In this document: piece by piece, positions 1 to 7,774 of the stretch
Position numbering within the stretch: position 1 is the first letter of the stretch
Layout of the letters: every line of letters begins with the position of its first letter
Origin: Agreia bicolorata
GTDB lineage: Bacteria > Actinomycetota > Actinomycetes > Actinomycetales > Microbacteriaceae
DNA length: 64,000 bases
Reading direction: 5' to 3'
Assembly (NCBI RefSeq): GCF_000938265.1
Contig: NZ_JYFC01000003.1
Location: 496,001 to 560,000, forward strand
Made by a program: the position numbers and the translations under genes
Notes under the pieces: generated by a model
Told to the model about the DNA's origin: nothing
Databases searched by the model: none
Seen by the model: the letters and a program-made list of their open reading frames with translations, nothing else

Positions 1-294
1 TCGCCGCTGCCCCGGGTCGACATCGAGATCCCGGGTCTGCCGGGCCTGCAGGGAGAGCTGGCCGAACTCGGAGGCTATTCGGTGGGGTCGTTCACCCTGT
101 TCGCGAACAAGCAGCCGTGGGCCATCACCACGCAGCTGGCCCTCGAGTGCGTTCTGATCTGGGAGCGGGCATCGATCGCCGCCCGCTACGGAGACAAGGT
201 CGTCGTGCTCGAGCCGGGCATGCGCATCCTCGTGTCGAGCGAGCCCGACGCCGCGGCCGACAGGGCGATGGCACGAATCAGGCCCGCAGCATGA
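1..294 (+). CDS. 3' end of unidentified CDS (partial)
   Basis: The reading frame is open from the first base to a TGA at 292-294, so about 97 C-terminal codons of a gene that starts outside the window are present. The visible part has no membrane segment and no motif I recognise. It contains a run of short hydrophobic strands (VGSFTLFAN, KVVVLEPGMRILV) and an alanine-rich end. An internal GTG at 82 could look like a start but the frame continues upstream of it. The stop overlaps the ATG of the next gene (ATGA at 291-294), which suggests one operon. Function unknown. Confidence 0.6.
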   Translation, partial: SPLPRVDIEIPGLPGLQGELAELGGYSVGSFTLFANKQPWAITTQLALECVLIWERASIAARYGDKVVVLEPGMRILVSSEPDAAADRAMARIRPAA

Positions 295-956
295 CCGGCG
301 AGACCAGCACCCGTGACTTCACCGACTTCTGGCACCGGGCAGGTGTGCGAGCCGCCGTTGTTCTCGTCATCTTCGTCGTGGTCTTCGCTGTCACAGGATT
401 CGTCGGCTCGTGGGTGTTCGCCCCTGCGGTCGGTTGGATCGCGGCGGCGGGAACCTTCACCGCATGGGTGTGGCTGTCTGTGCTGCGTCTCGATGCAGCC
501 GACACCGCTGCGCACGCGACTCGCGAGGATCCGTCGCAGCCAATGGCGCAGACTCTCCTGATCCTGGCGAGTATCGCCAGCTTCGGTGCGATCGCGCTGC
601 TGCTGATCGAGGCGGGAAGACTGAATGCGAATGCGACGCTGGGTCTCATCGCGACGGCTCTGGCTACGCTGGCGGCATCGTGGTGGCTCGTACACACCGT
701 CTACACCCTGCGCTATGCCGGGTTCTACTACCGCGCTGGAGGCACGGGTATCGAGTTCAATCAGACGGAGCCGCCGCGATACCTCGACTTCGCCTATCTC
801 GCGTTCACTCTGGGCATGACTTTTCAAGTGTCGGACACGAACATCACGTCGTCGGTGCTGCGTGCAGAGGCTCTGCGTCACGCGCTGTTGTCGTTCCTGC
901 TCGGAGTCGTGGTCGTGGCCTCGACGATCAACCTCGTCTCGAGCCTGCTGCACTAA
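291..956 (+). CDS. DUF1345 family integral membrane protein
   Basis: A 221-residue protein with hydrophobic segments at about 20-39, 44-64, 88-107, 114-136 and 196-219. The stretch at about 163-184 (RYLDFAYLAFTLGMTFQVSD) is the conserved hallmark of DUF1345 membrane proteins, whose biochemical role is not established. The ATG at 291 was chosen because it overlaps the upstream stop by ATGA and opens directly before the first membrane segment. Longer readings in this frame are unlikely. The gene converges on the LacI regulator and overlaps its end by 4 bp. The family call is firm; the function is not known. Confidence 0.85.
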   Translation: MTGETSTRDFTDFWHRAGVRAAVVLVIFVVVFAVTGFVGSWVFAPAVGWIAAAGTFTAWVWLSVLRLDAADTAAHATREDPSQPMAQTLLILASIASFGAIALLLIEAGRLNANATLGLIATALATLAASWWLVHTVYTLRYAGFYYRAGGTGIEFNQTEPPRYLDFAYLAFTLGMTFQVSDTNITSSVLRAEALRHALLSFLLGVVVVASTINLVSSLLH

Positions 957-1993
957 CTCGCTCGGCGAGCGAGGCCTGTCGATGCGCGCTCGATCAGTGT
1001 GGGCAGCGATTGCGGCAGCTCGGTCGCGCTCTCACCGTTGATGCGCGACAGCAGTGTGCTGAGCATGTCGCGACCGATCGTCTCGAAGTCTTGGCGCACC
1101 GTCGTGAGCGGCGGCGATACATATGCCGCTTCGGGAATGTCATCGAATCCGATGATGCTCATGTCGGCTGGCACGGCTAGGCCACGTGCGTTCAGTGCGT
1201 GGATCAGGCCGATCGACATCTGGTCGTTGGCCGCGAAGATCGCCGTGAGTCCGCTCAGGTCGCAGGCTTCGCCGAATCGGTGACCGGATGACGGTGACCA
1301 GTCGCCGATGCCGATCACTCGTGCCGCGAGATCGTTTGCTCCCAGTTCGTCACGCCATCCGCGCTCGCGCTCGCGGGCGTCGACCGAGTCGGCGGGGCCC
1401 GCGAGATGCGCGATGCCGCGATGCCCCAACTCGATGAGATGCCGCACCGCGTTGCGCGCGCCGTTGTACTGATCGGCCCCGACCGTGGCGAGCCCGGCGT
1501 GGGGAGTGGCCTCGAGAGCGACGAGGGGAATCGTCAGCTCCATTCCGGCGACGACATCAGCCGACCCTTCGTGACCAGAGATGACGGCTATGCCTTCGAC
1601 GTTCTGGCGCAGGAAGGCCTCGACCGCACCCCGAATGGAGCTCGGATCGCTGTCGGTCATGTTGGCGGTGAAGACCGACCAGCGCGCGTCGCGTGCGGCC
1701 GCATTGAAATAGAGCACCGTCGACGAGGGGCCGTACTCCGGCCCGCCGGTGGCGATCAGCCCGATCGTTCGCGATCGTCGCGTGACCAGGGCCCGCGCGG
1801 CGGGAGAGGGAACGTAGCGCAGCTTTTTGATCGCCTCTTCGACGCGGACACGCGTGGAGGGACGCACGTTCGGCAGGTCGTTGACGACTCGCGACACAGT
1901 CTGATGCGACACGCCCGCAAGTCGGGCCACATCGAAGATCGTCGCTTGGCGCGGCGCCTCTTCGGTCACGTAGTCCACCTTATCCAGCGACAC
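953..1993 (-). CDS. LacI-family transcriptional regulator of the furanose locus
   Basis: A 346-residue repressor-type protein. Residues 19-38 (IFDVARLAGVSHQTVSRVVN) form the LacI helix-turn-helix, residues 63-69 (SPAARAL) the hinge helix that enters the minor groove, and the rest is a periplasmic-binding-protein-like effector domain beginning RSRTIGLIATGG. The start is a GTG at 1993; a second GTG eight codons in has a slightly better purine-rich stretch before it. The gene lies 48 bp downstream of the ATPase gene on the same strand and is probably cotranscribed with it. Three 14-bp LacI-type palindromes in 3587-4001 are the obvious targets, so it likely represses both the ATPase-regulator unit and the divergent importer. 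The inducer is probably a furanose sugar, by context only. Confidence 0.92.
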   Translation of the reverse strand: MSLDKVDYVTEEAPRQATIFDVARLAGVSHQTVSRVVNDLPNVRPSTRVRVEEAIKKLRYVPSPAARALVTRRSRTIGLIATGGPEYGPSSTVLYFNAAARDARWSVFTANMTDSDPSSIRGAVEAFLRQNVEGIAVISGHEGSADVVAGMELTIPLVALEATPHAGLATVGADQYNGARNAVRHLIELGHRGIAHLAGPADSVDARERERGWRDELGANDLAARVIGIGDWSPSSGHRFGEACDLSGLTAIFAANDQMSIGLIHALNARGLAVPADMSIIGFDDIPEAAYVSPPLTTVRQDFETIGRDMLSTLLSRINGESATELPQSLPTLIERASTGLARRAS

Positions 1994-2041
1994 GCCCGTG
2001 ATCGTGTCGTGAATCGAAGACTAGTCGACTGACGCCGTCGC

Positions 2042-3586
2042 TCAGACATCGTCGCCGTCGCTCGAGCTTTCGGCGATGATCGTGAGCAGTCTCGCCACCG
2101 TGAGGTCGTGGTTCTCGAGATCGGCGACTTTTCTCTTATCGCGCAGGATCGCAATGCGGTGGCTGATGCGGAGCACCTCTTCGAGCTCGGCCGAGATGAA
2201 GACCACCGACAGCCCGTTGTCGGCGAGGTCGGAGACAAGGGTCTGGATCTCGGCCTTCGCGCCGACGTCGATGCCCCTGGTCGGTTCGTCGAGCACGAGC
2301 AGTCGCGGAGCAACGGCGAGCCATCGTGCGAGCAGGACCTTCTGTTGATTTCCTCCCGACAGCGTTCCCATCAGGGCGTCGGGGTCGGCGGGGCGAATGT
2401 TCATGGCCTGGATGTAACTCGCGGCGAGTTCGTCTTGACGATGGCGGGGGATGCGCCTGAACCAGCCCATGTCGGCCTGCAGGGCGAGGGCGATGTTGTC
2501 GCGCACCGACAGATCGCCGATGATTCCTTCCGTGCGCCGATTCTCGGATGCGTACGCGATGCGGTTCTGCAAGGCTTTGCGCGGATTTGTGAGGCGTTCG
2601 GGCCGCCCCTCGATGAGCAGTTCACCGCTGTCGGTGCGGTCGATGCCCGACAGCAGTCGAGCGAGCTCGGTGCGCCCCGAGCCGAGGAGCCCGGCGATGC
2701 CCACGACCTCGCCCTCGTAGACCCTCAGATCGAACGCCTCGATCGCGCCTCGGCGGCCGAGCCCAATTGCGCTGATCAGGGGTTCTTCAGTAGAGAGGCC
2801 TTCTTCGACATCGCTGTTGCTGGTGTGTTCTCGAATCGTCGTCAGCGCGGGCAGGTCTTTGCCGACCATCTTCTGCACCAGATCGATGCGCAGCAGATCG
2901 GGGGTGAGATACTCGCCGACGAGCCGCCCGTCGCGCAGAACCGTGATGCGGTCGGAGATCTCGTAGACCTGGTCGAGGAAGTGCGAAATGAACAGGATCG
3001 CGACGCCAGATTCTTTGAGGCCCGCGATGATGCGAAAGAGCTCGGTCACTTCGTCGTTGTCGAGACTGGACGTCGGCTCGTCGAGCACCAGAACGCGTGC
3101 CTCGACGTAGATGGCTCGGGCGATGGCGATCAGCTGCTGGATGGCGGGGGAGTGGTCGGCGAGCATCGACCGTGGATCGATGTCGAGCCGCATCGTCGCC
3201 AGGAGTTCTCGGGTGCGCTCGTGCGCGGCGCGCCAGTCGATGCTGCCGAAGCGGGTGCGCGGCTCGCGCCCGAGCATCACGTTCTCGGCGACGGAGAGAT
3301 TCGGCAGGAGGTTGACCTCTTGGTAGACCGTGCTGATACCTGCCCGCTGGGCCGCAGCGGGCGTCGAGAACGATACCGGCTGACCGTCCATCTCGATCGT
3401 TCCGCCGTGGATCGGCTGCACTCCGGTGAGCGCTTTGATGAGGGTGCTCTTTCCGGCGCCGTTCTCTCCCATGAGGGAGTGAACCTCGCCTGCAAAGAGG
3501 CGGAAGTCGACGCCGTCGAGGGCTCGTGTGGCGGTGAAGGTGACAGACACGTCGGCGAAGCGGATGACGGGCTCAGCCTCGTTCAC
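2042..3586 (-). CDS. CUT2-family sugar ABC transporter ATPase (YtfR-like), orphan copy
   Basis: A 514-residue double-nucleotide-binding-domain ATPase of the ribose/galactofuranose importer type. The N-terminal half has Walker A GENGAGKST (about 40-48) and Walker B VLVLDEPTS, but its signature loop is degenerate (SPAIQQLIAIARA). The C-terminal half has a Walker A lacking lysine (GLLGSGRTEL) and an intact LSGGNQQK signature, the usual asymmetry of this family. The product closely resembles the ATPase at 5118-6707, yet no permease or binding protein accompanies it on this strand. Only the LacI gene follows. It may serve the divergent permeases as an alternative subunit, or a permease pair elsewhere. 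A LacI-type operator at 3663-3676 lies 77 bp upstream of its start. Confidence 0.9.
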   Translation of the reverse strand: MNEAEPVIRFADVSVTFTATRALDGVDFRLFAGEVHSLMGENGAGKSTLIKALTGVQPIHGGTIEMDGQPVSFSTPAAAQRAGISTVYQEVNLLPNLSVAENVMLGREPRTRFGSIDWRAAHERTRELLATMRLDIDPRSMLADHSPAIQQLIAIARAIYVEARVLVLDEPTSSLDNDEVTELFRIIAGLKESGVAILFISHFLDQVYEISDRITVLRDGRLVGEYLTPDLLRIDLVQKMVGKDLPALTTIREHTSNSDVEEGLSTEEPLISAIGLGRRGAIEAFDLRVYEGEVVGIAGLLGSGRTELARLLSGIDRTDSGELLIEGRPERLTNPRKALQNRIAYASENRRTEGIIGDLSVRDNIALALQADMGWFRRIPRHRQDELAASYIQAMNIRPADPDALMGTLSGGNQQKVLLARWLAVAPRLLVLDEPTRGIDVGAKAEIQTLVSDLADNGLSVVFISAELEEVLRISHRIAILRDKRKVADLENHDLTVARLLTIIAESSSDGDDV

Positions 3587-3662
3587 TCTCGCCTCCAGCG
3601 AGGAGTCGTCACAGGGGAACCTCCTCGTTCGTGCACGCGAGAACGCGTGCTCCCAGTGGGAA

Positions 3663-3676
3663 TGTTAGGGCTCACA
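3663..3676. promoter_or_regulatory. LacI-type operator O1
   Basis: TGTTAGGGCTCACA is a near-palindrome with TGTTAG and CTCACA arms. It lies 77 bp upstream of the reverse-strand ATPase start and matches the two sites nearer the importer. Confidence 0.7.
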
Positions 3677-3772
3677 TTTGGCATGCACAAGTCGAGGCCG
3701 ACGAACGGCCGCGGCGGTTCGGTGCCGACGGCTCCGTTGCCGATTCGTTATCGAAGCCATGGCGGTACTCGC

Positions 3773-3802
3773 TTGACATGACGATCAGGACGCGGATATC
3801 GT
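3773..3802 (+). promoter_or_regulatory. Promoter for the furanose importer operon
   Basis: A perfect TTGACA (3773-3778) is followed after 18 bp by TATCGT (3797-3802), which fits the actinobacterial TANNNT -10. The predicted start near 3809 places operator O2 at about +9 to +22, a classical repression position. Promoter strength cannot be judged from sequence alone. Confidence 0.6.
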
Positions 3803-3817
3803 CTCGCCTAAGCAAAC

Positions 3818-3831
3818 TGTGAGCGCTAACA
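3818..3831. promoter_or_regulatory. LacI-type operator O2
   Basis: TGTGAGCGCTAACA has the central CG-containing symmetry typical of LacI-family operators, with six of seven base pairs of each arm symmetric. It sits just downstream of the predicted -10 of the importer promoter. Confidence 0.8.
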
Positions 3832-3906
3832 ACTTTTCACAAAACGCCGAAGGATCTCAGGGACGAGATGACAAGCTCCCCTGCAGAGCCGCCCGGCCAA
3901 GCGAAT

Positions 3907-3920
3907 TGTTAGCCCTCACA
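3907..3920. promoter_or_regulatory. LacI-type operator O3
   Basis: TGTTAGCCCTCACA repeats the arms of O1 and lies 82 bp upstream of the binding-protein ATG, inside the predicted leader. A roadblock or looping role is possible. Confidence 0.7.
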
Positions 3921-4001
3921 ACCTCAGCCCATTGCATCAATCACGGTTCACATTCACTCCGTCGGCATCTCCCTAGCCGGCGGGTCTCAAGGAGGAGATC
4001 A

Positions 4002-4997
4002 ATGTTCAAGGCACCTCGATTCAGGTCCATCGCAGGCCTCGCTCTGGTAGGGGCTGTCGCCCTCAGCCTGAGCGCCTGCTCGGCAAGTGGCGGCGGCGAC
4101 GACGCGTCGGGCGACGGCAAAGACCTGACGACCATCGGGTTCGTCGCGGTCGGCCCCGAGGGCGGATGGCGCACGGCCAACGAGAAGAACATCCAGGACT
4201 CGTTCTCGGAGGAGAACGGATTCGAGCTCAAGTACGCCCCCGCCACCAACGGCGACCAGAACTCGCAGATCACGGCGTTCACCTCGTTCATCGATGAAGA
4301 CGTCGACGCGATTCTGCTGTCGGCCACGGAGGCCACTGGTTGGGAGAGCATCCTGGAGCGCGCCAAGGAGGCCGAGATCCCCGTCGTGCTGCTCGACCGC
4401 GGCATCGAGCCGAACGACACCAAGCTCTACACGAGCCACATCGCCCCCGACAACGTGGGCATCAGCGCCTCGGCAGCGGAATGGGCCAACAAGCAGTTCC
4501 CCAACGGCGGCAACTACGTCGTGCTCGAAGGACCTCCCGGACTGTCTGTTGTGAACGACCGCAACAAGGGCTGGGACGAGAAGATCGACTCCAACCTCAC
4601 CAAGCTCGAGAGTCAGTCGGCCAACTGGTCGACCGAAGAGGCGAAGAGCGTCTTCGAGACGATCCTCAAGGCCAACAACAACAACGTTCAGCTCGTGTTC
4701 GCACAGAACGACGAGATGGGTCTCGGCGCGGCACTGGCCGTCGAAGAGGCTGGCCTGAAGCCCGGCACCGACGTCAAGATCATCACGATCGACGGCACCA
4801 AGGCGGCCCTCGAGGCCCTCTCGGCCGGACGCCTCAGCTTCGTCGCCGAGTACAACCCGCTGTTCGGTGACACCGCCATCGACGTGGTGAACAAGGCCAT
4901 CGCCGGCGACAAGGTCGAGTCCGACATCGTCGTTCCGAGTGTGACCTTCGACTCGCCCGAGGCCGCCAAGACGGCGCTGCCCGACCGCAAGTACTGA
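4002..4997 (+). CDS. YtfQ-like furanose ABC transporter substrate-binding lipoprotein
   Basis: A 331-residue extracellular solute-binding protein of the galactofuranose-binding YtfQ type. It begins with a lipoprotein signal (basic MFKAPRFR, hydrophobic core, LSAC lipobox ending near residue 27) and then a Gly/Ser/Asp-rich linker. Recognisable family segments are TIGFVAVGPEGGWRTAN near the mature start, ATGWESILERAKEAEIPVV, and AQNDEMGLGA. The ATG at 4002 was chosen over an upstream in-frame start because of the AAGGAGGAG just before it and the signal peptide directly after it. Escherichia coli YtfQ binds galactofuranose and other furanoses. With GH43 enzymes downstream, arabinofuranose or a furanose oligomer is the likely ligand here, as an inference. 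Confidence 0.9.
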   Translation: MFKAPRFRSIAGLALVGAVALSLSACSASGGGDDASGDGKDLTTIGFVAVGPEGGWRTANEKNIQDSFSEENGFELKYAPATNGDQNSQITAFTSFIDEDVDAILLSATEATGWESILERAKEAEIPVVLLDRGIEPNDTKLYTSHIAPDNVGISASAAEWANKQFPNGGNYVVLEGPPGLSVVNDRNKGWDEKIDSNLTKLESQSANWSTEEAKSVFETILKANNNNVQLVFAQNDEMGLGAALAVEEAGLKPGTDVKIITIDGTKAALEALSAGRLSFVAEYNPLFGDTAIDVVNKAIAGDKVESDIVVPSVTFDSPEAAKTALPDRKY

Positions 4998-5006
4998 TTC
5001 ACCCCG

Positions 5007-5050
5007 CTCATTCGGTTCCCCGGGCCTCGCGGCTCGGGGAACCGAATGAG
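5007..5050 (+). terminator. Strong intra-operon hairpin between binding protein and ATPase
   Basis: Arms 5007-5022 (CTCATTCGGTTCCCCG) and 5035-5050 are perfectly complementary over 16 bp. Four further pairs including one G-U and a TCGC tetraloop complete a 20-bp stem. There is no T-run, so full Rho-independent termination is doubtful. Attenuation or 3'-end protection of the binding-protein message is more likely, as binding proteins are needed in excess over membrane subunits. Confidence 0.8.
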
Positions 5051-5117
5051 CTCCCGCGTGGGAGAATCCACGCGACTCAAAGACGAGGCCGGCAGACGGC
5101 AGAACGAGCAGGCAGAC

Positions 5118-6707
5118 ATGGCAGCGACAGAGCCGATCGTCGAGATGACCGACATCTCGATCGAGTTCCCTGGCGTCAAAGCCCTCCAGAACGTGCAGCT
5201 GAAGCTGTACCCGGGAGAGGTGCACACCCTGATGGGTGAGAACGGTGCGGGCAAGTCCACCCTCATCAAGGCACTGACCGGCGTGTACAAGATCGACTCC
5301 GGCAGCATCCTCGTCTCTGGCGGCCCCCGCCAGTTCTCGGGAACGGCCGACGCCCAGAGCGCCGGCATCTCGACCGTCTATCAAGAGGTCAACCTCTGCG
5401 ACAATCTCACCGTGGGCGAGAACGTGATGCTCGGCAACGAGATCCGCGGCGCCTTCGGAATCAACTGGAAGAAGACCCACGAGGCCGCCCACGAGGCACT
5501 CGTCGGCCTCGGCCTCGGAGACCTCGACCCCCGCCAACCGCTGTCGAGCATCTCGCTCGCCCTGCAGCAACTCGTCGCCATCAGCCGCGCGATGGTGGCC
5601 AAGTCGAAGGTGCTCATTCTCGACGAGCCCACCTCGAGCCTCGATGCCAACGAGGTCGAGGGCCTCTTCGCCGTTATGCGTCGCCTGCGTGATCAGGGCG
5701 TCGCCATTCTCTTCGTCTCTCACTTTCTCGACCAGGTCTACGCGATCAGCGATCGCCTCACTGTGCTGCGCAACGGCGAGTTCGTGGGGGAGCACCTCAC
5801 CCGCGAGCTGGGTCGAAGCCAGTTGATCTCTCTGATGATCGGCAAGGACTTCGAGACCCTCGCTTCGCTCGGCTCGAACAGACGGCGGGATGCGCGGGAG
5901 AGTGGCGAGCAGCCCTTCTACAGCGCCACCGATCTCGGCCGAAAGGGGTCGATCGAGCCCGTCGACATCGCCGTGTACCCGGGCGAGGTCGTCGGCCTCG
6001 CCGGACTTCTCGGCTCCGGCCGCACCGAACTCGGCCGTCTGATGTACGGCGCCGACCGGCCCGATACCGGCGAGGTCACCATCGGAGGCAAGAGCACCGA
6101 GGTGCACAGCCCCGTGGCCGGGCTCGCCACCAAGATCGCGTTCTCGACAGAGAACCGCCGCGACGAGGGCATCGTCGGTGACCTCACGGTGCGCGAGAAC
6201 CTCATCCTGGCCGTCCAGGCCCGGCGCGGCTGGGCCCGCCCGCTCTCGAAGCGCGAGCAGAAAGAGCTGTGCGACAAGTACATCGTCGAGCTCAACGTGC
6301 GACCGAGCGACCCGGAACGACCCATCAAGAACCTGTCCGGCGGCAACCAGCAGAAGGTTCTGCTCGGCCGTTGGCTCGCAACGAACCCTCAGCTGCTGAT
6401 CCTCGACGAGCCCACCCGGGGCATCGACATCGGAGCCAAGGCCGAGATCCAGGAGGCGATCGCGACCCTGGCCGAAGAAGGAATGTCGGTGGTGTTCATC
6501 TCGTCGGAGCTCGAAGAGGTCGTGCGCCTCAGCGAAAGAATCGTGGTCTTGAAAGACCACCGCAAGATCGGAGAGATCATCAACGGGCCAGACATCGACG
6601 CCGACACGATCGTCGACTTGATCGCATCGGATGGCGCGGACGCCGCGGGAGTGCAGGCCTTCGAGCCCGAACCCGCCGCCTTCGCTGCCGAGGGGAGCAT
6701 CAACTGA
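5118..6707 (+). CDS. YtfR-like sugar ABC transporter ATPase
   Basis: A 529-residue twin-domain ATPase of the CUT2 class. The N-terminal domain carries GENGAGKST and VLILDEPTSSLD. The C-terminal domain carries the lysine-less GLLGSGRTEL, LSGGNQQKVLLGRW and LLILDEPTRGIDIGAKAEI. An in-frame ATG at 5046 lies inside the right arm of the hairpin and would add 24 residues not expected in the family, so the ATG at 5118 (MAATEPIVEMTDISIEF) is preferred, although its ribosome-binding site is weak. The stop overlaps the start of the first permease (TGATG). It should energise the two permeases encoded next. It resembles the divergent ATPase at 2042-3586. Confidence 0.92.
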   Translation: MAATEPIVEMTDISIEFPGVKALQNVQLKLYPGEVHTLMGENGAGKSTLIKALTGVYKIDSGSILVSGGPRQFSGTADAQSAGISTVYQEVNLCDNLTVGENVMLGNEIRGAFGINWKKTHEAAHEALVGLGLGDLDPRQPLSSISLALQQLVAISRAMVAKSKVLILDEPTSSLDANEVEGLFAVMRRLRDQGVAILFVSHFLDQVYAISDRLTVLRNGEFVGEHLTRELGRSQLISLMIGKDFETLASLGSNRRRDARESGEQPFYSATDLGRKGSIEPVDIAVYPGEVVGLAGLLGSGRTELGRLMYGADRPDTGEVTIGGKSTEVHSPVAGLATKIAFSTENRRDEGIVGDLTVRENLILAVQARRGWARPLSKREQKELCDKYIVELNVRPSDPERPIKNLSGGNQQKVLLGRWLATNPQLLILDEPTRGIDIGAKAEIQEAIATLAEEGMSVVFISSELEEVVRLSERIVVLKDHRKIGEIINGPDIDADTIVDLIASDGADAAGVQAFEPEPAAFAAEGSIN

Positions 6708-7774
6708 TGTCGAACACCTCATCGAGCTCGTCGTCGTTCGTGAAGACCAGTGTCAAGCAGCCCTACATCTGGGCGATCGCCGCCCTCGTGCTGCTGCTGA
6801 TCATCAACCTCATCAAAGACCCGTCGTACCTCGGCATCTCGGTCAACGCCGTCACCGGCGACCTTTCGGGAAACCTCATCGACATCCTGCGAGCCAGCGC
6901 ACCGATCATGATGATCGCCGTGGGCATGACCCTGGTGATCGCCACGCGCGGCATCGACCTCTCGGTTGGTTCTGTCATGGCCGTCTCCGGTGCCGTGTCG
7001 ATGGAGTTCATGCACGATGCCGGTGACGGTTCGCTCGGATCCGCGCTTATGGCCATCGCTCTCGCCCTCGGCATCAGCGCTTTCCTCGGTCTGATCAACG
7101 GCCTGCTCGTCTCGATCGTGGGGCTCCAACCATTCATCACGACGCTGATCATGATGCTCGCCGGTCGAGGACTGGCCAAGGTCATCACCTCCGGTCAGAA
7201 CACCTCTGCCAGCAACGAGTTCTTCCGCTGGATCGCCAACGGCACCGTCCTCGGCTTTCCCGTCGTCTTCGTGATCGGGGCCGTGATCGTGGCGATCGTG
7301 GCACTGCTGGTGCGCCGCAGCGCCCTCGGGCTGATGATCGAATCGATCGGCATCAACCCCAAGGCGGCGCGCATGGCGGGCATCCGACCGGTCGGCCTGC
7401 TGATCTTCGTCTACATCCTCAGCGCCGTGCTCGCAGGGGTCGCGGGAATCTTCAGCACCGCCAGCGTTATGACCGTCGAGGTGGCCAAGACCGGCTTCTC
7501 TTCCGAGATGGATGCCATCCTCGCGGTGGTCATCGGCGGCACCTCGCTGGCCGGCGGAAAGTTCTCGCTGACCGGCAGCGTCATCGGCGCCCTGCTGATC
7601 GCCACGCTCGACAAGACCATCGTGTTCCTCGCCATCCCGTCGTCGGCGACCCCTGCGTTCAAGGCCATCGTCATCGTGGCGATCTGCCTTCTGCAGTCGC
7701 AGCGGGTTCGCGCACTCTTCAGCCAGCGTCGTGCCAGAACCAGCACGCCACGAAAGGAGGCGGTGTCGGCATGA
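6707..7774 (+). CDS. Sugar ABC transporter permease, YtfT-like
   Basis: A 355-residue CUT2 permease with about 8-10 hydrophobic segments. The family signature around IRASAPIMMIAVGMTLVIATRGIDLSVGSVM is present (split here: GMTLVIATRGIDLSVGSVM), followed by LINGLLVSIVGLQPFITTL and, near the C-terminus, AVVIGGTSLAGG with a following GSVIGALLI. The ATG overlaps the ATPase stop by one base, with GAGGGGAGC upstream as ribosome-binding site. It forms half of the membrane channel together with the next gene, which it overlaps by 4 bp. The serine-rich first dozen residues (SNTSSSSSS) are unusual but harmless. Confidence 0.92.
   Translation: MSNTSSSSSSFVKTSVKQPYIWAIAALVLLLIINLIKDPSYLGISVNAVTGDLSGNLIDILRASAPIMMIAVGMTLVIATRGIDLSVGSVMAVSGAVSMEFMHDAGDGSLGSALMAIALALGISAFLGLINGLLVSIVGLQPFITTLIMMLAGRGLAKVITSGQNTSASNEFFRWIANGTVLGFPVVFVIGAVIVAIVALLVRRSALGLMIESIGINPKAARMAGIRPVGLLIFVYILSAVLAGVAGIFSTASVMTVEVAKTGFSSEMDAILAVVIGGTSLAGGKFSLTGSVIGALLIATLDKTIVFLAIPSSATPAFKAIVIVAICLLQSQRVRALFSQRRARTSTPRKEAVSA

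Larger units (their letters stand above)
3587..4001. promoter_or_regulatory. Divergent control region of the furanose locus
   Basis: The 415 bp between the two divergent transport units carry no convincing gene. They hold three 14-bp palindromes sharing TGTKAG and CTMACA arms, at 3663-3676, 3818-3831 and 3907-3920, and a forward promoter candidate at 3773-3802. A strong ribosome-binding site, AAGGAGGAG, ends a few bases before the ATG at 4002. Spacing of the operators (centres about 155 and 89 bp apart) would allow looping between dimers or tetramers, which is an inference. Confidence 0.75.

Noticed and set aside
2108-3781. A 557-codon forward frame opposite the orphan ATPase gene
   Set aside because: Antisense shadow of a gene with complete Walker and signature motifs.
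5046-5117. Upstream ATG for the furanose-importer ATPase
   Set aside because: It lies in the right arm of the 20-bp hairpin and adds residues foreign to the family; the ATG at 5118 is preferred.
3999-6722. A 907-codon open frame on the reverse strand across the binding-protein and ATPase genes
   Set aside because: It is antisense to two clear ABC genes, has no start signals or family motifs, and is the expected GC-frame shadow.
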